Assembly (NCBI RefSeq): GCF_024586455.1
Contig: NC_065920.1
Span: 77,740,215-77,804,214, forward strand
Reading direction: 5' to 3'
Source: Bactrocera neohumeralis
Lineage: Eukaryota > Arthropoda > Insecta > Diptera > Tephritidae
DNA: 64,000 nt
Under the pieces are notes generated by a model, which searched no databases, had not been told where the DNA came from, and was given only the letters and a program-made list of their open reading frames with translations. This document shows positions 1-11,559 of the stretch, piece by piece; the stretch's first letter is position 1, and every line of letters starts with the position of its first letter. A program made the position numbers and the translations under genes.

Positions 1-742
1 AAATTAAATTTGTACAAAAGCAACAACAACAATTGCAATAATCCCGGACATATTAGCAAAAGTAATGGCGCAAGTAGTTAAGCGTTTAATGTGTAATGTA
101 ATGTCGTGCAGCAAGTAGAAAATTGCGTCACTATTGGAACACGAAATCTCGGCAGGAGTGGTACGTGGTGATGCGGGGTGAAAGCAACTGAGCACCAAAG
201 TGCGTTAAGATTGCTTTAAATCGACGAGACATTATAAATTCATGACCACGGTAACCAGGGGGATATGAGGATAATATGTAAGTACATAGAGTCGTTGTAT
301 GGGGCGAAGGCACAATATACCCATATAAGCAAATTAGAGCGACTATGCTGTGTAGGAGACATTTGCTTAGAATGTGGAGTTAATTAATGGCATCTTATCC
401 TCACCGAAAGGGTTTCTATAATCGATTTCCAGTTAAAAATGGTCATATTAACTATTTTTTCTAAGTCTTGGAAATATTCTGAAGTATATGCGTTCATAAT
501 ATAACAGAGAGTTATTCTTGAGACAGCTTTTTGATGAGATCAGTAGATATAAGGTAAAAGTATAAAAGCAAATATGGTTAATGGATAAGATTTATATGCA
601 TATAGCGACACCATCAAAGCACATATACAGAAGTTGTTTGGTCTTCCGAACCGAACAGAAAAACTAGACTTCTGGAGATTTATTCTAAGCGACACTTCCA
701 GAAGGTTCAGAAAAATGTTGTTTTTTGAAGAAGCATTTTAAA
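1..742. other. AT-rich non-coding stretch, no gene seen
   Basis: Short open frames on both strands, none longer than about 65 codons and none with a recognisable domain. The bases are AT-rich with no repeat structure that I could identify. It ends where the mariner copy begins. Confidence 0.5.
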
Positions 743-744
743 TA

Positions 745-1827
745 TTGGGTAGTCGAAAAAGTCTTTTGCATCTCCAGTGCGTCATACCATAGAGTGTTGG
801 AAAGGTGAGACTTCAACTTCACTTAACCAAAAAAAAATTAAATTCGGGGAAGTTGAAAAAAGTTACAGCTTTTCTAAAATGAGTGAAAAAAATAAAAAAA
901 ACTCACTATATTTTGAAATTTTTTTATAAAAAAGGAAGAATGGCACGCAAGCCACCAATGAAGTTTGTGAAATTTACGGAGACGATGCTGTATCTGTTCG
1001 TGTAGCACAACAATAGTTCGCTCACTTCCGTTCCGGAAATTTCGATGTGGAAGATGCACCTCACTCTAATCGACCCATCGTTGAAAAAGTCGGTGAAATT
1101 ATGGAAAAGATTGAGCAGGACCGTCACATAAGCAGCCATGATAAGCAGCTACAAAAAGAAGATCGATGTTTGGGTACCATATGAATTGTCCGCGAAAAAT
1201 TTAATGGACCGAATTAACATCTACGATTCTTTTCTGAAACGAAATGAAATCGAACCATTTCTGAAGCGAATGGTAACAGGAGACAAAAAGTGGATCAAAT
1301 ACGACAATAATGTGCGAGAAAGATCATGGTGCAAGTGTGATAAAGCTCAACAAATGGTCGCAAAGCCAGGATTGACGCCTTGAAAGGCTGAGTGTTTGGT
1401 GGGATTATAAAGGAATCATCACTATGAGCTGCTCCAGCCTGATCAAACGATTTCTACATTTGACTGTCAAACACTGATGAGATTGAAGCGAGAAATCGAA
1501 AAAACGGCCAGAACTGATCAACAGAAAAGGATTCGTATTCCATCAGGACTACGCTAGAGCACACACATCTTTGATGACTCGGCGACAGCCGGGAGAGCTT
1601 GGCTGGGAAATTTTGATGCATCCACCATATAGCCCTGATCTTGCACCATCGGACTAACATTCGTTTCTGTCAATCGTAACTCTCTTAATGGAGTAAAGTT
1701 GGGTTCAAGAGAAGCCTATGAAAATTACACTGATGTAAAAATGGCAAGAAAGTGGTATATATGTATATAAAAAAAAAATAAGTTAAAGTTTGATAAGAAA
1801 TAGGGAAAGACTTTCTCGACTACCCAA
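745..1827 (+). mobile_element. Decayed mariner element with both terminal inverted repeats
   Basis: A 1083-bp Tc1/mariner-type DNA transposon. The left end starts TTGGGTAGTCGAAAAAGTC and the right end finishes GACTTTCTCGACTACCCAA, an inverted pair, with TA on both sides as expected for a TA target duplication. Inside are collapsed pieces of a DD34D transposase. The N-terminal helix-turn-helix part lies at about 925-1140 (a frame reading ...YGDDAVSVRV... and ...GNFDVEDAPHS...). The first catalytic aspartate is at about 1273-1293 (VTGDKKW). The second lies in HQDYARAHTS near 1540, where the usual Asn after Asp is Tyr. The third lies in PPYSPDLAPSD near 1622-1653. Stops and frameshifts separate the pieces, so it cannot make a transposase. 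Three other fragments of the same family occur in the window, at 6086, 39984 and 62588. Confidence 0.9.
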
Positions 1828-1879
1828 TATATAGGTTTGTATATATTTTATAGTTATAGTTATTAAAATATTTCACAGA

Positions 1880-3110
1880 ATGTGTCATTCCACATTGAAA
1901 TTATCACAACATGTATTCTTATTTGACACCCCTCGAGCGCCTCTCCCTACTACGTTTCAGCTCATACACATATACAGTTGTGTTTGCACTTTTAATTTTT
2001 ATCTCATTCGCGCAAATAAATTGCATTTAATTTCGCATTCATTGAAAAAGTCTACGACCCAGAAATAAATACCGTTATGCATGTGTGTGCGCGTCACACG
2101 GAAAAGGCTGCAGGCATGAAAACAAAGCGAGGCAAATAGTGCAGCCAACACACACACACACATGTGCACCAACAACGTCGTAAATATGCCTCCGAGTATC
2201 CCTTTAATGCCGCTACGCCTCAGCACACACACACACCCGTTCGCTGCACAACAAGTGGCGCGGTTTTGGCGCAGCGCTCGCGCGGGCTGCTTGGGTGTGA
2301 GCCGCCTCAGCCGCCACTTGCCACTTCACAGCTGCTTTGCCTCACTTACTTATTTACACAATTTGCACTGTTGCTGTTGAACCACTTTTCTTCAACTTAT
2401 TTCTGTTGCGCCGCGCCCCCCCTCCGAATCTTCTTCATCGTTACTTTCCTGCTCTTTGCTCGGTGTTTGTTCGCCACTAATGCGCGAATGTGTGCACATA
2501 AAAGTTTTTCTCTCTGTGTATGTGTAGGCATATATGTGTGTGCGTGTGTGTTAGCGCCTACAAGTAAATCCCGTATTCGCGTATTATTATGCGTATGAGC
2601 TTCTGGGGGTTTGATTGTATGTATGTGTGCGTGTGGTTGTTAGCGTTAGTGCCTGTGTTTCCGCTGTCTGAGGATTTACAGCATTTGTAGACGAGCTTTG
2701 GGATGGCAGATAAAATTTATTAGTGTGGAATTTATAGTATTGAAGTACGGCTTAAGCTATACTCGAGTTTGTGTTTAATGAGGTGAAAGTAAATGACACT
2801 CTGTTCGGCCCGTTTCGCTCCGTTTCGCCCCATGCCATGGCGCTTTCATTCACCTCTTTCTTTAATTTTTACGGTGATATATTCTATAAAAAGACATTCT
2901 CCTTTTTTACTTATACACTCGCACCTTCACTCACACACATATGTGCACATTGTGTATATAAGCGCAGTAGTATACTTTTAGGCTGCTCTTTAGTTATCTC
3001 CTTTGCTTCTGTCAGGCGCCCTGAGCAGCAGTGTGGGAGTTATGCTTTGCTTCGCTTCGTTTTGTCGATAAATTTCTGGCTGATGCTTTCGTTCTTGTCA
3101 TAGCGCCCTG
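1880..3110. other. GC-richer, transposon-poor island with CA/TG microsatellites
   Basis: The base composition shifts from AT-rich to mixed. There are CA runs at 2149-2162 and 2224-2238 and TG-rich runs around 2515-2550 and 2617-2640. Overlapping frames of 110-144 codons are open here, but they overlap in different frames, are dominated by repeat-derived His/Thr/Cys stretches and show no domain. It may be regulatory or an untranslated exon, but no splice-supported gene is visible. Confidence 0.35.
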
Positions 3111-3955
3111 TTTTCTTTTGTTAATCGCACTTTGATAAAGGCAAGCATTTTTGATAAACTAATAATGGTTAAACACACACACAGGCTTTCACGTGCGTGA
3201 TATTTGGGTTTATATTGTTAAATCAGCTTGAAATTGAGAAAATTGTGGCATATTTCATAACAAAATGAAAAAAGCGCTTGTTATTCAGGAAACGTCATTG
3301 AAACTGTCACGCAAAAGCATTTTAACCAATTTTTAATTTTATATGTAATGTATATGTATGTATATATAGGTTGATATTATGGAGATCGAATATACTAGAG
3401 GTGAAAATAGTTGTCAAAGTTGGTGGCAGGCTTATCTGTTTGACACTATCCCTAAGTGTGCTTTGAGGCTTAGAGTTCTAAGAATCATGGACGGAAAATT
3501 TTTTATTTAAGTAGTAAAGTCCATTTGTGGATTTCAAAAAATCGATTTATTTGTTTGCGTTTTTCGAATATAGTATATTTACATATATTCAAAAATATTC
3601 TCTGAAAATTTGAAGTTTATCAGTCAAACAGTTTCGTAGATATAAGCGTATATGTAGGACAACACGCTGCTTTCAAAGTAAGTGAGGAAATTTTCTCCGA
3701 AACCTAGACTGCTAGACTGATCGACTTAAAAACTTTGAAAATTTCGTCAGCTTCTGATCAAAGAAATATATTTTTAATATTAATTTCGAATTTTTGCGCC
3801 ACTTACTACCGTGATTAAATTGAAAGGTGAATTTTTAATTTATACTTCGCATGTTTTTCGAAGCGATTTTTTTTTTCCTTTAAGTTGATAGTACTGTTAG
3901 TGACATTTATGCTAAATTTCGAAGTTTTCATTAGTACGCGCCGTGGCTCTGAAAG
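3111..3955. other. AT-rich non-coding stretch
   Basis: I see no open frame of note, no inverted ends and no tandem structure. The right part (about 3880-3955) may be the decayed 5' side of the mariner relic that follows, but this cannot be shown from the sequence alone. Confidence 0.35.
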
Positions 3956-3984
3956 TGAATTCTTCGATTTTTACTGTCTGAATT

Positions 3985-4325
3985 TATTGAACAAAGAAGT
4001 GCGATAATGCACCATCTCATACTGCATTGGTTATTCGTGATCATTTTCAACTAATATGTGCCGCAACCACAGCATTCGCCTGATTTCCCTTCGTGTAACT
4101 TCTGGCTATTCAACAAATTCACATGGCCACTCCGAGGACACCGTTTTGACTCAATTGAGAACATAAAAGCTGAATCGAAGAAGGCTCTGATGTTCATCAC
4201 GACAGAGGATATTTCCAAGTGCTATGATGACTGGAAAATTCGTTGGCATAAGTGTATTGCAGCGGGAGGGGATTACTTTGAAGGAGATGAAATGGACAAA
4301 ATTCACCTTTCACTTTGATCAAAGT
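3985..4325 (+). mobile_element. Mariner-like relic, C-terminal part of transposase
   Basis: The plus strand reads through the second and third catalytic regions of a mariner transposase. A DNAPSHTA-like segment at about 4000-4025 is followed, in the frame at 4058-4318, by HSPDFPSCNFWLF (third aspartate). After it comes the C-terminal tail ending WHKCIAAGGDYFEGDE, the usual end of mariner transposases. The N-terminal half is missing and no terminal inverted repeats were found. It is a different lineage from the element at 745. Confidence 0.75.
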
Positions 4326-4399
4326 AGCATGATGCTTACTTTACGGTGATTTAGTGTGGTGGAACGCTGCTAGTAAAATCTCATACTAAAAACCATTGG

Positions 4400-5400
4400 A
4401 ACGAATACAGAGGCATAACAGGAGCACTAGAACGGCTGAAAGGTTGTTCCACCTGCCACCATTTACATTGCAGTGGACAGCTCGCAGGAGTAATTACCTA
4501 TAAGATTGGCGGCTAGGTGAATTTTCCACAAGGACCTTCAGGCATAGCTCGATAGGCAGCACCAGCAGTTAAGTTAAACATCATACCCTCACGCTTTATT
4601 AGGGAGAGAAGGTTTAAAGTCAGGCTAAAAAAGATAGGATGGCGCAGGGGTAGGCGACACACCAACAGATTTCCTTATCTACGCAGATGGATCAAAAATG
4701 CCTGAAGGCGTCGACGTCAAGGTCGATTGCGTGGCGCTAGATTTCAGGCGACCTGGAATACTGCGGTATCTTTCAGGCAGAAATCTTTACGGTAATGAAA
4801 GCTGCTCAAATAGCTAAAAATATACGTCGATAGTCAAGCGGAGATAAAGGCAATAGTTTAACAACGTATTACGTCAGAGAATGTTCTTAGAAGTAGGGGG
4901 CAGTAGATATTGTGACTGCTGGAAAGCGGCTGCATAAATACTGGGTTTCATATCACAACAAAGTTACTGGAAACGAAACAGGTGATGAGTTTGCCAAAAG
5001 TGCCATCCGATTGGATATCGAACTTGTTCAGAACTACGAAAGTTGCTACAAACTCTACACAATGAAATTTCTGTAAGCGCTAACAGACGGATCTGGGGAG
5101 ATGCATTTTCTTAGTGGTGTGCAGAATCGTCATGATCTTGAGCAAGGCCGCAGATGGAAAACAGGCAAGTTTCCTACGTACATATATGGTCCCGAAAAGA
5201 CTAGATACAAATCAAAACTTACTAGCAGCGGATACGAGCCGACTTCATGTCCGTAAGTAACGAGGATATTCTTTGATATAGTTCCTTTCTCACCGCCAAC
5301 TACCTTTTTTCGGAGGACTTCCTGGAGATCGGCAACGAGGTCAGAGAAATCCAAAGTTTACGGAATGAATCACCAAAACCAATAAAACATGCTTTCAGTA
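4400..5400 (+). mobile_element. Non-LTR retrotransposon relic (RNase H region, jockey/R1-like)
   Basis: Broken frames read as the RNase H domain that follows reverse transcriptase in R1/LOA/jockey-type LINEs. FLIYADGSKM near 4670-4705 is the first catalytic Asp strand. A segment of the type CGIFQAEIFTVMKAA near 4755-4800 carries the catalytic Glu. WVSYHNKVTGNETGDEFAK near 4945-5000 is the classic His...Asp terminal motif. Downstream (5080-5400) is degenerate C-terminal/3' sequence. No reverse transcriptase domain remains, so it is a 5'-truncated or eroded copy. Confidence 0.7.
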
Positions 5401-5441
5401 AGAATAATGCAATCGAAAAAAAATCTTTGCCTACATTTGGG

Positions 5442-5866
5442 CATATTGCGTCTTGTCTTAGCTAAGTTTCACACCATACTCATGTAAACCGATTTAAAGC
5501 AGGGAGATAAAATCACATTTCTTCTATAATTTTTTACTAAAGAAAGAAGGGGTGGACAATTTTTGCCTTTTGGACTAGACAAATAAGTCAAACACTTTTA
5601 GAATTTTATTTCGTCAATCTAAAAGAAATCGTTGTCCATATTGCTTCTTGTCTTAGCTAAGTTCCACACCATAAATGCGTAAAGCGATTAACAGCAGGGA
5701 CAGAAACTAATAATTCTTCTATAATTTTTGAAAAAAAATCATTCATAATGATAGAGGGAAGGAACGGTCGGATATTCATATACGATGTAGTAGTGGACAA
5801 TTTTTGTCGTTTTGCGTGCTACACAAATGTGTCGAAATCTTTTAAAATTTGATTTCGTCATAACGT
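5442..5866. repeat. Imperfect tandem duplication, unit about 195-230 bp
   Basis: Two copies in direct order begin at about 5442 and 5636. Both contain, in the same order, TCTTGTCTTAGCTAAGTT, a CAGGGA segment, TTCTTCTATAATTTTT, GTGGACAATTTTTG and an end reading ATTT..GTCA. The second copy carries an insertion of roughly 35 bp in its middle. No coding potential. Confidence 0.75.
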
Positions 5867-6085
5867 TACAGTCTCTGATCTAAAATCAATATGGCATAGA
5901 GTTTACTGTTTGTGAGCCATTATATTTTACATATAAAGCTGAAGTTTGGGGTAAAGAAGTATAATTCAGATGTTTTAGAAATTTCCGCTATAATATGTTG
6001 TATTTTAGTTATCTGTAAACTCCATGTATTTATTATGTGTTTTATTTTGGTTGTCGAAAATTTTCGTATTTTGTCAAAAGTTGTC

Positions 6086-6189
6086 GGTTGACCACAATGG
6101 TACACATTTGATTTATATTTATTATTATAAATATAAAAAAATAATTTGACGTTTAGTTACAAATACGAAAGGATTTTTCGACTACCCAA
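6086..6189 (+). mobile_element. Solo 3' end of the 745-type mariner
   Basis: The sequence from ACCACAATGGTACACATTT to TTTTTCGACTACCCAA matches the 3' untranslated end plus right terminal repeat of the mariner copies at 745 and 39984. It is followed by TA. No left end is present, so this is a truncated relic. Confidence 0.8.
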
Positions 6190-6194
6190 TATAT

Positions 6195-8640
6195 TATGTC
6201 TATGTAATATGCCTGTATATATGGTATATTAGAGCGCACTTACCTCTTCTCGTCTTCTTTGCGTGCCTGCTGCTCAGCTGCAAAATCTTCAAAATTCTAG
6301 TTGCTATTTGATATACTCTAATCCTACTTCACACAACACCGTTATTTGTAACAGACAATCATATTTCAATATAATCCTAAAATGTAGGCGATTTTATAAT
6401 ATATTAATGCAATTATTGAACGAGTTTTATTTTAGTTACACGATTTTTCATACAATTACTTTTTCGTTTTATGAACGCCTAAGCAAAATGCGTCGATCTT
6501 GAACTTTTTTTTTTGGTTTAATGACTTCGAAAAACACTTGATTACTTGATTAATGAATTCTTTTATTGTGGTTTCGCTGAATGCTTTCGTTTATGCTTAT
6601 ATGTATGTGTGCGTGTACGTTGCTGCTGATTTCGGTAGTTTTTGTCTTATTTTAGGGAACTTCTTTTTTTGTGGTATTAAACTTTAAATGCGAGGATTTC
6701 CATAGAGGGACATTGAGAAGTTTTTTTATTATTTATTTTGTGTGTATTTTTTTATGTTATTGTAAATGTTTTTTTTTTTTGTGTTTTCGTATTTGCTTTT
6801 TTAAATATTAATTAATTTCTGTTTTTTGTTATTTTAAATTTATGTGCTATCAATTAATTTCACCTCACAATCAGCAATGTAAATATTGTGTTTACCGTAA
6901 ATGCGCTGAATTACACAAAGTTGCCATGGAAATTATTTGCTTATGACTTTTTTGTTTGTATATTTTTGTTGTAATACTTTTTCTCTTTTTGTTTACTGCT
7001 AACGTGACCTAATTTACAGCTATTTAAACGCTAGTTTTGTATGAAATTTGACAATAATTATTTTCTAATTATTTATTCCGTTATGCTAATATATATTTTT
7101 ATGAATGTGTGCGTGATTTTTTGTAAAATTTTAGAGCAATAATTTGTTTACTCTTTACTTTGCATAATATTTGTTTAATTTAACTACTTTGATCTTATGT
7201 AATCGCCATTTAATGAAAACGTCGATGCGGCGCAAGCGTTAGCTGCAAATGACACTTGCTGTTTTTAATTAATTAAATTTTTTTCTATAATTTTGTTTAC
7301 AGTTTGCGCTGCCAATCGTTTCTATATAATAGAAATAATCTCAATTTCAGCCTTTCTTCGCGCAAATTTTCAATATTCATATTTTTTTATTTATTTAGTT
7401 GAAGCGATTTTTTCGGTGCGAGTTTTTAGCTGCATTTTACACTTATTTCTGCTTTTCTTATACACACAATTTCAAATCTGTTTTTCAATATTTTATTGTT
7501 TTTAATATTTTTGTCGTTTTCGTTTTTAATTTAATAATTTTTTTTTGAGTTCGCAATTTTTTATTTTTATTTTTAACATAAATGTTGTTGCTGTTCGGCG
7601 TGTTGTTCGCGCTTTTTTATTTGCCAATTTCCGACAACACTTAAAATTTGGTTAAATAGTTTTTTCGTCAGCATTTTTAGCTGCTTTTAGTTTTGCTTTA
7701 AACTTACTTTCACACACCGCAATTATTTTAGTTTACTCACTGAACTATTACTACGATTTCGCTTAGTTTTGCTGTATCATAATTATAGTGCTTTGTTTCT
7801 TTCTTCAACACTTTTATCACTGCTTTTCGTTCCCAAGCCTGCTGCCGCCTTTAATTTCGTGCATTTTCCTCCTTTTTATGCCTCGCGTTTTTATTTTTTT
7901 TTTACTTTGCTCTCTCTCTCTCACTTTCCTTTACTCGCAGGTGCGTGTTCTCTGTTCACTCTGGGCCCGCCCCATGTCCGTTGCCTGTTTGTGTGTGTCC
8001 TGCAAAGATAAAAAATAAATATGTAATTTCATCAACTATTGTGCTTCGCTACACACCTACACACATACACAATCATCCAGTACATACATTAATCTAAAAG
8101 ACACATAATTCCAACAGCTTTTTTGTTCTCCTCTTTTAAGAGGCACTTCTCATTAATTTTGATGCCTTCATTTGACCTTCAAAGCTGCGTACGCACAAAC
8201 ACTAACAAAAGCGACTAGACAAAAACTCGGCAAGAGCATGTCCTCAGCACAAGCATCCACTGGTTGCTGTGTGTTTCATTCATGCTGTGTTTCGGCTATT
8301 CATACTTTTATGTTTGCTCATTGTGTTGGCAATTAACTTTGAAAATGAGCAACATTTCCATGGCATGGTGTGCTAAGTGCAATGCACTTAAGTTTGTGAA
8401 GCACTGTGGGGGGTGCAGCAGCATTTGTGGTTTATTAACCTGCCACATTTAGCTTTATAAATAATGAAAACATTTTATTGCTTATTCAAGTTATAGTTAG
8501 TAATGAATGCGATAGTTTTTTTTTTCAAACCTAACTTTTTAAGACAAATGTAGGCTCAGTTGGGACTCAATTTGATAAATTCCCGTGTAAATAATACCTA
8601 TTTAAAAAAAATTATTTCACTAAGTTAATAGGACTGCCCT
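6195..8640. other. Long AT-rich non-coding region
   Basis: Very T-rich plus strand with many homopolymer runs (for example 6760-6790 and 7530-7560) and a CT-rich stretch near 7900-7935. Open frames of 70-81 codons are Phe/Leu/Tyr-rich by-products of the T-richness. No inverted ends, domains or splice-bounded exons were recognised. Confidence 0.45.
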
Positions 8641-8810
8641 TAGTTACTATGCCAAATATGATCGCGATCTGTCCACCAGTTTGTTTACCACAGCCGCTTT
8701 AGTCAGTACACCTCAATAGTGTGTTGCGATTTTTACAATGGATAAAAATATCGAAGAAAGAATTTGTCTTTGTATTTTTAACCAAGTTTCGCGTAAGAAA
8801 TTGTTGCATA

Positions 8811-10058
8811 CAGTCGAACTTCCATAACTCGAATCACTATTATCCCAAAAAACACTTCGACTTAGGGAGACTTCGAGTTATAGAAAATTTTTTTTTTAAA
8901 GAAACTCAATTGCTACTTTAGAGTATATTAAATGATGAATATGTATTTGTTGTTTAAAACACACATTACAGAAAACTGTAATAAGTTACAGTGAAGTGAA
9001 GTATTCAGAAATTAGTGACTGAAAATTTTCTTTTTTTTTTGTATTTCCAGTAAAAAATGACTCTAATTTGTTTAAAGCCGTATAGTGCTCATCAGTTGTA
9101 GTGTCATTTGTTTGCAAATATAAACTCAATGTTCGGAAAGCATTTGGAGGCTGGTGAATAGTTTCTTCTACCGATCCCTCGCCGTCACTCTCCGTTCCGC
9201 TTAATATTGGATCATCTAATTCAGGGCAGTAATTCTCAAAAATATCAGCATCTGTAGGAAAGCCAGTTGTGCAATGGTCATTATCTACTGCAATATAATC
9301 CTGAAGAGTAGCACTGCAAGTTATTTTGTTTGCTTTTAACCATGCTTCGTAATCAGCTTCAATTACATTTCGATATTCATCAGTAGTACTTAAAAACTCA
9401 GAAAATGTCATCTTCCTCTTCCCATTCAGAGTATTGACCAAATCCAGCTTTTTTGAAGCAATTCGCTATGGTTTGATTTTTGACGTCAATATCCCAAGCT
9501 TTTGTTACATGATTGATGCAATCCGTAAGTGTAATATCTTGTTTTTCGTTTGCCTCTATACGCTTTAGTGCTTCTTTTACTATTCTGGTACGATAAAAAA
9601 CTTTCAAGTTTTGAATTACTCCCTGATCCAGCGGCTGTAATTTAGAGGTCATATTCGGTGGAAAAAATGCCAGTTCAATGGCTTTCAGTTTGCTTTGTAC
9701 GTCTTTAGAATGTGCTGGGCAATTTTCAATAAACAATAAAATTTTTCGGCCAGTACTTTGAAAGCGCTTATCCAAATTTAGAACCCATTCTTCAAAAATT
9801 TTGGCCAGTCATCCAGGCCTTGGAGTTATAGGCCAGGATACTGCGAGTTGTAGAATGAGAGAAAAGCACATTACTTCGAGTTATAGAAGTCATAATTATG
9901 TATTTTCGTTCGAGTTATGGAGAACTTCGAGTTATGGAAGTTCGAGTTACGGAAGGAAATTTATATGTTAATTACTCTCTTAATGCTACTGCCAACCCAT
10001 TTAGTTCGAGTTAGAGAAAATTCGAGTTAAAGAAGTTCGAGTTATGGAAGTTCGACTG
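8811..10058 (-). mobile_element. Tigger/pogo-type DNA transposon inside a mariner
   Basis: The element starts CAGTCGAACTTCCATAACTC and ends with the inverted copy GAGTTATGGAAGTTCGACTG. TA on each side marks the target duplication. The subterminal region at 9870-10058 repeats the phrase TTCGAGTTATGGAAGTTCGA several times in imperfect form, typical of Tigger-like ends. It is 1248 bp and carries a damaged transposase on the minus strand. The insertion is younger than its host mariner, which it interrupts. Confidence 0.9.
8986..9835 (-). pseudogene. Truncated Tigger/pogo transposase (DDE superfamily)
   Basis: Read from right to left. A KAWMTGQNF segment near 9810-9835 is followed by a one-base frameshift, then FEEWVLNLDKRF. 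Next comes KILLFIENCPAHS near 9720-9745, where the catalytic Asp of the usual DNxxAH motif is Glu. AFFPPNMTSKLQPLDQGVIQ follows, the hallmark third-motif region of pogo/Tigger enzymes. A second frameshift near 9400-9440 separates the acidic C-terminal tail ending at 8986. The N-terminal CENP-B-like DNA-binding part and the first catalytic Asp are absent. The protein would be inactive. Confidence 0.85.
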
Positions 10059-10850
10059 TATATTTAAAACACAAGCCTACGAGTAGTACGAAGCCTTCAA
10101 AGATGGACGAGATATCGTTGAAGAGATTACACCTTCTGGACGACCTTCGACCTTTTCAACTGATGAAAATATTAAACAAGTGAAGGATATGGTGCTTGAA
10201 AATCGTCAGGCAAGTGTTAGAGAGATGACAAGAGAGCTGGACATCTTTCACAAGGCCATACATATGATGTTGGTGGAAATTTTGGGTATGAAATGCGTTC
10301 GTGCTCGATTCGTGCCGATAAAGCTGAATTTTTTTCCAAAAAAAATTTCGTAAACAGGTCACTTTAGACATGCTTGATCGTGCGAATTCCGATCCCACAT
10401 TCATGGAGAGCATTATAACTGCCAATGAAACTTGGGTTTGTGAGTTTAAAATTCAAACAAGTTAACAATCATTGGAGTGGAGGACAAAAAATGAGGCGAA
10501 ACCAAAAAAACCACGCCAAAGCCGCTCAAAACTCGAGGTGATCCTCATTGTTTTTTTTTTCGATTTTTGTAGATCATAAATTTGTTCCAGAGAGACTGGC
10601 GGTTCATACGGAGTTCTATTCTATTCAATGAGGGGTTTGCGTGAAAACATTCGTCGAAAACGGCCGGAATTGTAGAAAAACAATCATGGATTTTACACAA
10701 TGATAATGTATCGCATCGAGCCACCATTGTGACCGAATTTAAGGCCAAAAAATTAAGTAAATGCCATGGATCCATATATTATTCACCAGATTTGGTTCCG
10801 AGTGATTTTCTCTTATTCTCCAAACTGGCAAATAACTTATTATGTAAGAA

Positions 10851-11555
10851 TTCCACACCAAACCCATAGAACCAAAAATTAATAGAAAATCTATGAGCTT
10901 AACTTCATAAGAAACCTGTGCGACAACTGGACAATGAAAATAGGTTATTGAGAACAAGTGTACTAGACAATGAGAATAGGTTATAGAGAACAAGTGAACC
11001 ATGTGTCATCGAACAACAGATCGTGCTACTGATCGAATAATGGAACGAAGCAGAAGGTAAATTACTAAGCTTTAGATTAACTTGTATCGAAGAAATTGTG
11101 ATTTCGAACGAACTGGTGAACTATACATAAGGACACTATATACATATGTATAACTTAGAAACTTAAGAAAGATGAAAAACAATTTGTTTAAACTTTTCCT
11201 CCGAAATATAATTTAATTCAGTATAGATATATACATTCTTTGATTCAACATAATATTCCTGACTGATTTAATACATAAGACAATCTTTCGGTTTCAGTTT
11301 TCAAGTTTAACGGGTTTGAGAAAACTTGAGGTGTGGCCTACATAGATATACAAATAAAGTTCGCACCGCGACCTAAGGTCTATATTTCTCTGTGCAGTGC
11401 ATAAACATTGTTGAAAAAAATAATGGAAACATCATCCTCTCTTATACTTAAAGTCAATTTGTTAATTGTGTACGAAAAGGATATACATAATATTAATATC
11501 ATATAGAACACTGGTAAGTACACTTTATTGTGTTTTCCTTCTTTAGTCGAAATTT
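10851..11555. other. Non-coding stretch with a short local duplication
   Basis: Around 10930-10995 the phrase GACAATGAGAATAGGTTAT...GAACAAGTG appears twice in direct order. No other structure and no coding signal were seen. Confidence 0.4.
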
Positions 11556-11559
11556 AGCG

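Larger units (their letters stand above)
8680..10850 (+). mobile_element. Mariner relic split by a Tigger/pogo insertion
   Basis: The left piece has a start codon at 8738 reading MDKNIEERICLCIFNQ, the N terminus of a mariner transposase, and stops at 8810. The frame resumes after the Tigger element at 10059: KTQAYE, a TAG at 10084-10086 where mariners usually have Trp, then YEAFKDGRDIVEE. TDENIKQVKDMVLENRQAS and related segments run to about 10440, and a late block reads YSPDLVPSDFLLFSKLA near 10780-10830. There is at least one frameshift (around 10335-10350). Terminal repeats were not resolved. The two halves join in register only if 8811-10058 is removed. Confidence 0.8.

Noticed and set aside
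2164..2598. 144-codon frame
   Set aside because: Runs through CA and TG microsatellites; His/Thr/Cys-rich artefact.
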